Source: a virus. From it: a stretch of 48,448 bases of DNA. The DNA lies in the IMG/VR virus record IMGVR_UViG_3300007511_000038, positions 1 to 48,448 of that record; one strand, given 5' to 3'. The notes under the pieces were generated by a model. That model saw nothing but the letters and a program-made list of their open reading frames with translations, was not told where the DNA came from and ran no database searches. A program made the position numbers and the translations under genes. Every line of letters starts with the position of its first letter. Position 1 is the stretch's first letter. Positions 36,837 to 44,417 of this stretch are shown here, one piece after another.

Positions 36837-38003
36837 GTGCCCTTATATAAATTTAAATCCAACGACATTATCTATAATAGAATAAAGACGACTCCGAAAG
36901 TCGACTTTAAGATATATGCCAGCAAGATATACTATAAGAATGCAGACCAATCTGTAGTCAACAACGATACACCTTCCGGCCATATCAATCTTCACGAGAT
37001 TAATGTAAATAGAGGAGGCGCAAATCTCGTTTATCCCTTCTTACCGAAAGGATCAGACTTGTCTTCTTTCAAGACAACAGGTGCTACTTCCTTTTATAAT
37101 TCCTCATACGGAGACGACATAAAGGGCTCCTATCCTCTAACAGCTTCTATTTCCAGAGAAGTACACACAACAGGTTCGACGAGAAGCAAGATAGACGCCT
37201 TGCAGAATGTGTTAAATTTTTACAAGCCCATCAGTGAACACTATGGATACGAAACTAACTATGGCAACAAAGCCCATCAGGCACTCAACCTACTGAGCAT
37301 CCCTTCAATATTTTATGGTAACTCCATAAAGAAAGGTTCCGCAAGTTTAAAGTTCTATGTAACCGGAACTCTCATAGGAGAGCTTCATGATAAGAATAAA
37401 AATGGTGAGCTTGTTCAGGTTGGGCCTACTGGCAGTGTTGAGTCTGGCTCTGTAGCCGGCGTAGTTCTTTATAATGAGGGGTTCATAATATTAACCGGAA
37501 GTTGGGATCTTACAGATGGCGCCCATACCATCGACTATAATAATGACGGCTCTCCAGTAGCCTCTTCTTGGCTTCAGTACGCTGTCGGCGCGAATGACGG
37601 TATACCAGAAGAGTCAGCCCCTGCAGGAGCCACCGCGCGCGCCTCTGCAAGCTACGATTTAACATTCGAAGGCTTGAATTATATACCAACAGTTACAATG
37701 TTCGCGCATGCTCCAAAAGGAGTGCTAAATAATTCTAGTAATCCCACCTTTGTACAGTCGGGCTCATATGTGACGGCGACTAGTTCTCTAAATTCATATG
37801 TAGAGAATGATCAGGTTCCTATTAAAAATATTGTATCTAGTTCATATACTGGATATGACGAAAGCTTCGAAAGAGAAACATATATTTCTAAAATTGGCAT
37901 CTATGATGAGGATAAAAACCTTATTGCCGTAACAAAATTGGCAACTCCTCTTAAAAAAACCAACAAAAGAGAGTATACTTTTAAGATGAAGCTGGATTTT
38001 TAA
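36837..38003 (+). CDS. Virion structural protein, C-terminal paralogue of the previous gene
   Basis: 388 residues, GTG start at 36837 with SD AGAGGA (36821-36826 region) about nine bases upstream; no in-frame ATG lies near. The N-terminal 150 residues (MPLYKFKSNDIIYNRIKTTP) differ from its upstream paralogue, while the region from KKGSASLKFYVTG to the C-terminal LATPLKKTNKREYTFKMKLDF matches it. The pair probably arose by duplication and then diverged at the N-terminus, which is consistent with proteins that bind different partners but share a fold. Its stop abuts the ATG of the resolvase gene, so the structural operon runs straight into the replication genes. No enzymatic motif. Confidence 0.75.
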   Translation: MPLYKFKSNDIIYNRIKTTPKVDFKIYASKIYYKNADQSVVNNDTPSGHINLHEINVNRGGANLVYPFLPKGSDLSSFKTTGATSFYNSSYGDDIKGSYPLTASISREVHTTGSTRSKIDALQNVLNFYKPISEHYGYETNYGNKAHQALNLLSIPSIFYGNSIKKGSASLKFYVTGTLIGELHDKNKNGELVQVGPTGSVESGSVAGVVLYNEGFIILTGSWDLTDGAHTIDYNNDGSPVASSWLQYAVGANDGIPEESAPAGATARASASYDLTFEGLNYIPTVTMFAHAPKGVLNNSSNPTFVQSGSYVTATSSLNSYVENDQVPIKNIVSSSYTGYDESFERETYISKIGIYDEDKNLIAVTKLATPLKKTNKREYTFKMKLDF

Positions 38004-38522
38004 ATGATACTCGGATTAGATGTTAGTACTAGCATCACAGGCGCCACTTTATTAGACAATGGCAAAATTGTTTTTTGTGAGGCTTGGGATACTAGAAAAC
38101 TTAAAACTATTTTTGAAAAAGCAGAATTTGTAAAAGAGAAATTAGAAGCTTTACCCGTTGGTGTCGAAGAGATTTTTATAGAAGAACCGTTTACGTTCTT
38201 TAAATCAGGCGGTTCTTCTGCCAAAACCATGGCAAAATTACAAGCGTTTAACGGAGTAGTATCATGGATGTGTTACGACATATATGGCATAGTGCCCAGC
38301 TATCTAACCGCAGGACAAGCGCGCAAACACTGTGGCATAACTGTTCCTCGCGGCACAAAAGCTAAAGAAAAAGTTTTAGAACATTTGTTGACAAACGAAG
38401 AAGAATTTGATATTCTTTATACAAGACATGGAAATCCCAAAGCCGGCGAGTACGACCGAGCAGATTCTTTGGTGATGGCCAAGGCAGGTTCTATAGTTTG
38501 TTGTCAGAAAGAAAAAAGCTAA
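38004..38522 (+). CDS. RuvC-like Holliday junction resolvase
   Basis: 172 residues, the size of E. coli RuvC (173). The RNase H-fold acidic residues are visible: GLDVSTSITGATLLD (D6), FIEEPFTF (E60/E61) and EYDRADSLVMAKAG (D151, D154). RuvC-type enzymes cut four-way DNA junctions; in a phage they debranch replicating DNA before packaging, the job T4 gives to endonuclease VII (gp49). The ATG directly follows the stop of the last structural gene, and the 3' end overlaps the primase start by 25 bases, so it is cotranslated with replication genes. Whether it prefers four-way or other branched DNA cannot be read from sequence. Confidence 0.9.
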   Translation: MILGLDVSTSITGATLLDNGKIVFCEAWDTRKLKTIFEKAEFVKEKLEALPVGVEEIFIEEPFTFFKSGGSSAKTMAKLQAFNGVVSWMCYDIYGIVPSYLTAGQARKHCGITVPRGTKAKEKVLEHLLTNEEEFDILYTRHGNPKAGEYDRADSLVMAKAGSIVCCQKEKS

Positions 38523-39439
38523 ACATACTCGTTGACATTCTAGGCAATAACTATAAGTCTGGCAATGAGCTTTTATTCTTCTGTCCAAAATGCGACCACC
38601 ACAAGCGAAAGCTATCTGTTAATATCGATAAAGACGCTTTTAAGTGTTGGATCTGTGATTATCACGGTAGGTCTATACGCCGCTTAGTCAGAAGGTACGG
38701 CAGCTTTAACCAAAGAAGCGAGTGGGATGAACTCACTGGCAGAGTAGATCTAGATTTATTTGGAGAAGACCTTTTTGAAGATGAACCAGAAAGAGAAGAA
38801 CAGAAAATTAAATTACCAGAGGCGTTTATATCCTTAACTAGTGCCTCACTACCAGTGCATGCGCGCCCTGCAATAAAATATCTCAGAAGCAGGGGTGTAA
38901 CAAACAAAGATATTACAAGATGGAAAATAGGCTATTGCCCTACCGGCGAGTATGCCGGCCGCATAGTCATCCCGTCATTCGGCACCTCCGGATACTGTAA
39001 TTACTTTGTGTCAAGAACCTACTCTAGCGAGTGGCCCAAGTATAAGAATCCTCAAGTAAGCAGAGATATAGTTTTCAACCATCTTTACGTAGATTGGGAT
39101 AGCGATTTAATATTGGTTGAAGGTGCCTTCGATGCTATTGTGTCAGGAGCTAATTCTGTTCCCCTTCTGGGCTCTTCGATCAGAGAGAACGCAGAATTAT
39201 TTCAGGAAATAGTAAAAAATGATACTCCTGTTTATATAGCTTTAGACCCAGACGCTGAAAAAAAATCAATGTATCTGGTCAATAGATTACTAGAGTATGG
39301 TATAGAAGTACATAAGATTAACATTTCTCCATATCCGGATGTAGCGGAGATGACAAAAGAAATTTTTAATAAAAGAAAAAAAGAAGCTGAATTAATGAAT
39401 ACAGATAACTATTTACTTAGAGCGATTAATTCTATTTAG
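38498..39439 (+). CDS. 61: DNA primase, T4 gp61 / T7-type with zinc ribbon and Toprim
   Basis: 313 residues (T4 gp61: 342). It makes RNA primers for lagging-strand synthesis. The N-terminal zinc ribbon is LLFFCPKCDHHK (C29, C32) and FKCWICDYHG (C50, C53). The RNA-polymerase-like part has IKYLRSRGVTNKDITRWKIG and GRIVIPS. The Toprim core shows LILVEGAFDAI (E208) and YIALDPDAEKK (D250, D252). I see only TTG codons at the 5' end (38498, 38501) in frame with no early ATG, so a TTG start inside the resolvase gene is likely; AAGG at 38481-38484 may serve as SD. The exact start is uncertain by a codon or so. No helicase domain is fused. Confidence 0.88.
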   Translation: MLSERKKLNILVDILGNNYKSGNELLFFCPKCDHHKRKLSVNIDKDAFKCWICDYHGRSIRRLVRRYGSFNQRSEWDELTGRVDLDLFGEDLFEDEPEREEQKIKLPEAFISLTSASLPVHARPAIKYLRSRGVTNKDITRWKIGYCPTGEYAGRIVIPSFGTSGYCNYFVSRTYSSEWPKYKNPQVSRDIVFNHLYVDWDSDLILVEGAFDAIVSGANSVPLLGSSIRENAELFQEIVKNDTPVYIALDPDAEKKSMYLVNRLLEYGIEVHKINISPYPDVAEMTKEIFNKRKKEAELMNTDNYLLRAINSI

Positions 39440-39465
39440 TAGAGTTTAAAATAGAGGAAAACAAA

Positions 39466-39585
39466 ATGAAAATATTAAAACTAACCTTACACAGGCTAAT
39501 AAACACATTTAATCTAAAGCATTGCTGCTGTTGCTGTGGTTGCTGCACATGTGAACATTGCCATGGAAGCTGCAATACGCTATGA
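39466..39585 (+). CDS. 39-residue cysteine-rich miniprotein
   Basis: ATG 39466 has SD AGAGGA (39453-39458) seven bases upstream and the frame ends at TGA 39583-39585, overlapping the ATG of the next gene. The product has an amphipathic basic helix (KILKLTLHRLINTFNLKH) followed by a block with ten cysteines in the last 20 residues: C20-C24, C26, C27, C29, C32, C36, plus H19, H31 and H33 (core CCCCCGCCTCEHCHGSC). The block is encoded by a TGC/TGT-rich stretch at 39523-39551. A metal-binding or membrane-associated role is possible. I recognise no family. It is below usual gene-calling length, but the RBS, coupling and composition support it. Confidence 0.65.
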   Translation: MKILKLTLHRLINTFNLKHCCCCCGCCTCEHCHGSCNTL

Positions 39586-39932
39586 ACATTACAGGTAAAA
39601 GACTTAATAAAATTATTAAAGAAGAATTGGATATTTTTCTTAATCAAGAAGGCGTCGAAGCCTCGGACGTTACAAATTTAAGAGAGCCGGTCCCTAGCGA
39701 CCCTGACGCCCTAGCTAATAATATTAAAATCGCTTCTAGAATTTTGGAAGAGCTAGTCGGCGGAGAATTGGCCGAACTTGCTGGCGTAACTAAGAAGCTA
39801 GCAGAAGCAGCACAAGCTCTCAGAGAAGTTCTTGACGAATTATCAGTTAAGAATCCAAATCATTTAGGCGATCACGAAGTCGAAGTTCCAACGCCACAGC
39901 CTGCTGCACCAGGAACTACAATTATTCCTTGA
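39582..39932 (+). CDS. Small helical protein of unknown function
   Basis: 116 residues from ATG 39582, which overlaps the miniprotein stop as ATGA; a TTG at 39558 in the same frame is the alternative but lacks an SD. Residues 5-20 (GKRLNKIIKEELDIFL) and 45-90 (SRILEELVGGELAELAGV, LAEAAQALREVLDEL) are amphipathic helices, followed by a Pro-rich C-terminus (EVEVPTPQPAAPGTTIIP). The ''ITGKRLNKIIKEEL'' opening resembles starts of other small phage proteins, possibly scaffold- or capsid-associated, but I cannot name one. It stands between the primase and the SbcCD-type gene; its last bases overlap the candidate promoter of the latter. Confidence 0.7.
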   Translation: MNITGKRLNKIIKEELDIFLNQEGVEASDVTNLREPVPSDPDALANNIKIASRILEELVGGELAELAGVTKKLAEAAQALREVLDELSVKNPNHLGDHEVEVPTPQPAAPGTTIIP

Positions 39933-39964
39933 CATAGCCCTGGTGTTATGGTAAGCTGGTTACC
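39929..39964 (+). promoter_or_regulatory. Candidate sigma70-type promoter with overlapping dyad, upstream of the recombination gene
   Basis: TTGACA at 39929-39934 is a perfect -35 box; 17 bases later TAAGCT (39952-39957) matches the -10 consensus at three of six positions. GGTAA (39950-39954) and TTACC (39960-39964) form a perfect five-base dyad around GCTGG that overlaps the -10 and would be suited to an operator or a short leader hairpin. Start would lie near 39964, leaving a leader of about 24 bases to ATG 39988. Confidence 0.45.
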
Positions 39965-39987
39965 TAGGATTGAGTATAGGGACAAGT

Positions 39988-42900
39988 ATGCGTTTTGCAC
40001 ACCTAGCTGACACTCATATTCGGAATCTCAAATATCACAGAGAGTACCGGGTAGTTTTCAGTCAGCTTTATGATCTTCTTCGAGAGAAGAAGGTTGATTA
40101 TATTATACATTGCGGAGATATCGCACACACAAAGACTCAGATTTCGCCTGAGTTTGTTAAAATGTGTTCTGATTTTTTCAAAAATCTAGCAGATATTGCT
40201 CCGACTTACATTATACCGGGCAACCATGACGGCAACTTGCGTAACAGCAGCCGTATGGATGCTCTGACGCCCATTGTAGAGGCTTTGGAGCACAAGGACC
40301 TACATCTACTTAAGAACTCGGGAGAAGAGCGCTTAGGGTGTATGGGGAGGAATGATATAGAGGAGTCTAATTTTGTATTGAACGTACTATCGGTCTTCGA
40401 TCGCGACAATTGGATTAAACCTACAGACGATTCTTCCGTGAATATCGCTCTTTATCACGGCGCAATCTCCAATTCCAAGACTGACCTAGGTTGGATCATG
40501 GAACACGGAGAAGATGAACTATCTATCTTCCAAGATTTTGATTATGCTTTCTTGGGAGACATTCATAAGACTAATCAGGTGCTTGATCACGATGGCAAGG
40601 TAAGATACCCAGGATCGACAGTTCAGCAGAACCATGGCGAGACTAACGATAAGGGTTTCTTACTCTGGGATATTGAAGACAAGGATAATTATGAATGTGA
40701 GCATATCTCAATTTCAAATCCTTCGCCTTTCATAACTATTGAGTTAACTCCAAAGGGCCGTATGCCCAAGAAAACAGTCGTTCCTGCAGGCGCACGCATC
40801 AGATTGATAACCAATACCAGTTTACCTCTAGATACCGTCAGAAAGGCTATAGAGGTGGCAAATACGAGATTTAAGCCAGAGTCCATTACCTTCTTGAACA
40901 AAGCAAACGGAAGATCTTCTGTGGAAGATATAGCAGGTTCCCTGGAAGAAGGAGATTTGAGAGATATAAATGTACAGGAGGAGCTAATTTCTGAATATCT
41001 GAAAGATCACGAAGTTACAGACGAAACTTTAGATCTTATATATAAGATGAACAGGAAGTATAACAATATTGTTGAGCAAGAAGAAGAGGTTTCTAGAAAT
41101 ATTAATTGGAATCTGAAAAAGCTTAAGTGGTCTAACTTGTTTAATTATGGAGAAGAGAATGAAATTGATTTCGAGAATGTAAATGGAATTATCGGCATCC
41201 TAGGAAAGAATTATTCAGGAAAATCTAGTATTGTTGACAGCCTACTTTACACTCTTTACAATTCAACCTCTAAAAACAACAGAAAGAATCTTAATGTAAT
41301 TAATCAGAACAAAGAGAGTTGTGAAGGAGAAGTGCAAATTTCAGTTGGCCACAACACCTATGTTGTGAGAAGGATTTCAGAGAAATATACTAAGAAGCTG
41401 AAGGGCGAGGTGACATTAGAAGCTAAGACAGATTTGGATTTCTTGAAAATAGATATTTTGACTGGCGAACAGAAGTCTCTTAATGGCTTAAGCCGCGCGG
41501 ACACTGACAAGAATATTCGTAAAATATTCGGAACGCTCGATGATTTTTTATTGACATCGATGGCCGGCCAGCTTAACTCTCTTTCTTTCATAGGCGAAGG
41601 CTCAACAAGAAGGAAAGAGATACTTGCTAAGTTTCTTGACTTAGAAATTTTTGAGAAAAAATTTAAACTGGCAAAAGAACAAAGTTCAGACCTCAGAGCA
41701 ACGAACAGAAAATTCCAAGATATTGATTTTAAAAAAGAAATTACCGAAGCAAGAAAAGAATTGGCCCTCAAAGAGATTCTTTCTGATAGAAAGAAGAAGG
41801 AATGTGTAGATTTTCAAAATGAAATAGAGTCTAAGACAGAATCTTTGAACGAATTAATCAATGCTATCGATTCTATACCTACGGAAATTATTGATATTAA
41901 ACAGGTTTTAGAAGAAATACAAAAAACTGAAGAAATGTCTACAAAAATTAAAGACGATAATAATTATTTAGTCAAAAATATCCACGAGGAAAAAGAATTA
42001 CTAGAAAAAATCAACAATTTTCTAAATCAATTTAATTTCGAAGATTTGCAGTCAAAATTAGATTTAAAATATGAAAATGAGAAACAGTTAGAAGAATTCG
42101 AGAAAGAATATGAAAAGCTAGAGATTCAGCTTAAGAACTATAATCAAAAAATTACTTCTCTAGAAGAAGTTCCCTGTGGGCCAGAGTTTTCTCATTGCAA
42201 ATTTATCAAAGACGCTTACACAGCAAAGGGTAAAAGCACTGAAACACAGGTGGCATTAGATAATCTATCCATAAACAAAAATGGACTGATAAAAAAAATA
42301 TCTGATACAAATTCCAATAAGCTTGTCGAGCATCTGGAGAAATATGAACAAGTTCTAGAGAGAAAAAATACGGTGGAGAGGAATATATCTAGCATGGAGC
42401 TTTCCTTGCAGAAGAATAAGACGAAACTAGTAAAAATCAAAACAGAGCTTGCATCTGTTAAAGAGAAAAAGATAGAATATCAACAAAACAAGGATGTTAT
42501 TGATAATCTAGAGAACCTTTTGCTACACAGGGGTAAACTACAAAATTCTCTAGACGAACTGAGAATTAAACATGAAAGATGTCAGAATGAATTAATGGAT
42601 TTATATAAATCTCATGGATCTTTAGAAGAGAAAATCAATACTTTAGTAGTATCAGAGGAGGAATACAATACTCTTCAAGAAGAATATTCTTCGGTAGACT
42701 TATATGCCAAATGTGTGCACAGCAACGGTATATCTTATGATATTATCAAGAAGAAGCTTCCTGTGATTAATAAAGAAATAGCAAAAGTTCTGGCCAATAT
42801 TGTTGAATTTGAAGTCTTCTTTGAGGACGATGGAAGAAAGCTAGACATTCTGATTAAGCATCCCAGGCACGAGGCTCGACCAATTGAGCTAGGCTCCGGA

Positions 42901-43167
42901 GCGGAGAAGACTATTGCTTCGATGGCCATTCGCTTGGCTCTGTTAAACGTATCTAATCTTCCCAAGGGCGATACATTTATATTAGACGAGCCTGGAACCG
43001 CACTAGACGAAGAAAATATGGAAGGGTTCATAAGAATCTTAGATATGATCAAGTCTCAGTTTAAAACTGTTATACTAATTTCTCACTTAGACTCGCTAAA
43101 AGATTGCGTGGACCAACAAATTATTATCGACAAAGATAGTTATGGCTACGCTAGCGTAAAATACTAG
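39988..43167 (+). CDS. 47-46: Fused gp47/gp46 (SbcD-SbcC, Mre11-Rad50 type) recombination nuclease-ATPase
   Basis: 1059 residues. Residues 1 to about 345 are a calcineurin-type phosphoesterase as in T4 gp47/SbcD: FAHLADTHIRN (D8, H10), HCGDIAH (D44), IPGNHDG (N79, H80), LYHGAI and FLGDIHK. Residues from about 385 on are a Rad50/SbcC ATPase as in gp46: Walker A GILGKNYSGKSS (about 402-414), long coiled coils, a hook region VPCGPEFSHCKF with cysteines six apart instead of the usual CxxC, signature ELGSGAEKTIAS (about 967) and Walker B TFILDEPGTALD (about 998). T4 gp47 (339) and gp46 (560) are separate genes. The complex processes double-strand ends for recombination-dependent replication and host DNA turnover. 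ATG 39988 with SD AGGGA is preferred over TTG 39970. Confidence 0.9.
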   Translation: MRFAHLADTHIRNLKYHREYRVVFSQLYDLLREKKVDYIIHCGDIAHTKTQISPEFVKMCSDFFKNLADIAPTYIIPGNHDGNLRNSSRMDALTPIVEALEHKDLHLLKNSGEERLGCMGRNDIEESNFVLNVLSVFDRDNWIKPTDDSSVNIALYHGAISNSKTDLGWIMEHGEDELSIFQDFDYAFLGDIHKTNQVLDHDGKVRYPGSTVQQNHGETNDKGFLLWDIEDKDNYECEHISISNPSPFITIELTPKGRMPKKTVVPAGARIRLITNTSLPLDTVRKAIEVANTRFKPESITFLNKANGRSSVEDIAGSLEEGDLRDINVQEELISEYLKDHEVTDETLDLIYKMNRKYNNIVEQEEEVSRNINWNLKKLKWSNLFNYGEENEIDFENVNGIIGILGKNYSGKSSIVDSLLYTLYNSTSKNNRKNLNVINQNKESCEGEVQISVGHNTYVVRRISEKYTKKLKGEVTLEAKTDLDFLKIDILTGEQKSLNGLSRADTDKNIRKIFGTLDDFLLTSMAGQLNSLSFIGEGSTRRKEILAKFLDLEIFEKKFKLAKEQSSDLRATNRKFQDIDFKKEITEARKELALKEILSDRKKKECVDFQNEIESKTESLNELINAIDSIPTEIIDIKQVLEEIQKTEEMSTKIKDDNNYLVKNIHEEKELLEKINNFLNQFNFEDLQSKLDLKYENEKQLEEFEKEYEKLEIQLKNYNQKITSLEEVPCGPEFSHCKFIKDAYTAKGKSTETQVALDNLSINKNGLIKKISDTNSNKLVEHLEKYEQVLERKNTVERNISSMELSLQKNKTKLVKIKTELASVKEKKIEYQQNKDVIDNLENLLLHRGKLQNSLDELRIKHERCQNELMDLYKSHGSLEEKINTLVVSEEEYNTLQEEYSSVDLYAKCVHSNGISYDIIKKKLPVINKEIAKVLANIVEFEVFFEDDGRKLDILIKHPRHEARPIELGSGAEKTIASMAIRLALLNVSNLPKGDTFILDEPGTALDEENMEGFIRILDMIKSQFKTVILISHLDSLKDCVDQQIIIDKDSYGYASVKY

Positions 43168-43178
43168 GAGGAAATAAA

Positions 43179-43766
43179 ATGAAAATATGGTTTGCTAAGA
43201 AGTTTTACAAAGTCGCTTATCTCTGGTGGTCGTACTGGAGCAAAGTCTACAGGTTACTATATCATAGCAAGTATCGTAAGGTCGAACTAGAAAAGAATAT
43301 GTCTTTGAGTGAGGTAGAATCCGGCCTAGGCAGATTACGATGGGCTCCTGACACTTGGAAAGAATTGTGGGACGCTTGTGGTTCTCCTCAAAGAGTTCAG
43401 CATGAATTGGATGAAATGGCGGCAGGAAAGCCATGGCCACACACTCAGATGGATTGTGATGATTTTGCAGTGTGGGCCGCCAATACTATTAAGTCTTCAC
43501 TCTACCCGCGTATATTTACATTTTCTTGGATCGATGAAGACGGTCATTTGCGCGGGCACGCGATGTGTTTACTGAGACAGAAGGACGGTAGAATTTTTCA
43601 TACAGGCAATTGGAAAACCTCTCAGCCGTACAATAATCTCTTAGAGGCTTGTGAGCATATAATGACTCGCAGAGGAGCAAAAGAAGCAATTTGTTGGGGC
43701 CTTTTCGATAAGGATCTCAAATTGTTAACCTCTGGCCCGGGCCTTCCGTCCGAAAAAATTAGCTGA
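43179..43766 (+). CDS. Transglutaminase-like / cysteine-peptidase-like protein
   Basis: 195 residues, SD AGGAGG at the preceding stop. A Cys-His-Asn set is visible: QMDCDDFAVWAANTI (C93), LRGHAMCLLR (H127) and FHTGNWKTSQP (N144). The DCDDFA motif followed by GHA is typical of bacterial transglutaminase-like cysteine peptidases and related papain-fold enzymes. The N-terminus (MKIWFAKKFYKVAYLWWSYW) is hydrophobic and basic and may be a membrane anchor or an uncleaved helix. It lies directly before the holin and spanin-like genes, so a peptidoglycan cross-link or peptide hydrolase (endolysin) role is plausible. Amidation or cross-linking of host proteins is the alternative. The activity is inferred from the motif only. 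Confidence 0.8.
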   Translation: MKIWFAKKFYKVAYLWWSYWSKVYRLLYHSKYRKVELEKNMSLSEVESGLGRLRWAPDTWKELWDACGSPQRVQHELDEMAAGKPWPHTQMDCDDFAVWAANTIKSSLYPRIFTFSWIDEDGHLRGHAMCLLRQKDGRIFHTGNWKTSQPYNNLLEACEHIMTRRGAKEAICWGLFDKDLKLLTSGPGLPSEKIS

Positions 43767-43770
43767 TCTT

Positions 43771-43798
43771 CCTCCTCAAATCTACTTATAGTAGGAGG
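43771..43798 (+). promoter_or_regulatory. Hairpin that can sequester the holin ribosome binding site
   Basis: CCTCCT at 43771-43776 is the exact complement of the SD AGGAGG at 43793-43798, and an inner ACT (43784-43786) / AGT (43790-43792) stem closes the loop TAT. The outer six base pairs would hide the SD of the holin gene starting at 43807. An alternative inner stem CTACT/AGTAG (43782-43794) also covers the SD edge. Confidence 0.6.
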
Positions 43799-43806
43799 TA
43801 AATCTT

Positions 43807-44004
43807 ATGAGCGATGAAACAAAGGCAGTCTTAGATAATTTATTGTCTAAGCTAACTAGTAGAAAGCTAATGGTGTGGATGACCGCAACTGGTCTCGCAC
43901 TATTCGGTGCTCTTGACTCATCCGATTGGGTCGCTGTGGCTCTGGTGTACATTGGTTCCGAAGCAGCAGTGGACTTTGCTTCTGTGTGGAGGCACGGAGG
44001 ATGA
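43807..44004 (+). CDS. Putative holin
   Basis: 65 residues. SD AGGAGG lies eight bases before the ATG. A short polar N-terminus (MSDETKAVLDNLLSKLTSRK) is followed by two hydrophobic segments, VWMTATGLALFGAL (about residues 23-36) and WVAVALVYIGSEAAVDFAS (about 41-59), ending WRHGG. The ''LTSRKxxV..a...l..g.....W......YIG..A.VD'' pattern resembles small holin-like proteins of many phages. Holins make the membrane lesions that start lysis. It lies between the Cys-peptidase-like gene and two spanin-like genes; its stop overlaps the region of the next start. Classification as a holin is inference from size, topology and context. Confidence 0.75.
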   Translation: MSDETKAVLDNLLSKLTSRKLMVWMTATGLALFGALDSSDWVAVALVYIGSEAAVDFASVWRHGG

Positions 44005-44009
44005 GTTGG

Positions 44010-44417
44010 ATGGCAACTAAGATTTTCTTAAAGAAGGCATGGTCTTTCACTAAGAATTACTGGTATATTCCAGCAATCTTAGTTGCCATTCTTATTACTT
44101 TCTTCACTACAAAGACAAATAATGAGAAGCTATTGAGCATAATAAAGAAGGCCACCGAAAATCATAAAAAAGAAATTGATATCATAAACAATCTTCACGA
44201 AGAAGAAATAAGAAAAAGAGATCAATTAATAAAAGAACACGCAGAAACTCTTGAAATTCTAGAACAAGAGTATCATTTAAAACTTAGCGAATTAGATAAA
44301 AACAAAAAGAAAGAAGTAGATAATATTATTAAGAAATTTGACGGAGATACAGAATCTTTAGCAAAAGAATTAAGTAAAAAGTTTGGAGTGACTTATGTAC
44401 CAAAAGATGAAAACTAA
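44010..44417 (+). CDS. Inner-membrane-anchored coiled-coil protein, i-spanin-like
   Basis: 135 residues from ATG 44010. GGAGG at 43996-44000 is nine bases upstream of this ATG but abuts the alternative ATG 44001, so 44010 is preferred (the 43926 start lies inside the holin gene). One transmembrane segment (YIPAILVAILITFFTT, about 20-35) is followed by a charged coiled coil to about residue 110 (KRDQLIKEHAETLEILEQ). This N-in/C-out topology with a periplasmic coiled coil is that of Rz-type i-spanins, which disrupt the outer membrane last in lysis. It overlaps the next gene by 23 bases, as in i-/o-spanin pairs. Confidence 0.7.
   Translation: MATKIFLKKAWSFTKNYWYIPAILVAILITFFTTKTNNEKLLSIIKKATENHKKEIDIINNLHEEEIRKRDQLIKEHAETLEILEQEYHLKLSELDKNKKKEVDNIIKKFDGDTESLAKELSKKFGVTYVPKDEN

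Noticed and set aside
43926-44009. Long upstream start of the i-spanin-like gene
   Set aside because: It would add residues encoded inside the holin gene; ATG 44010 has properly spaced GGAGG.
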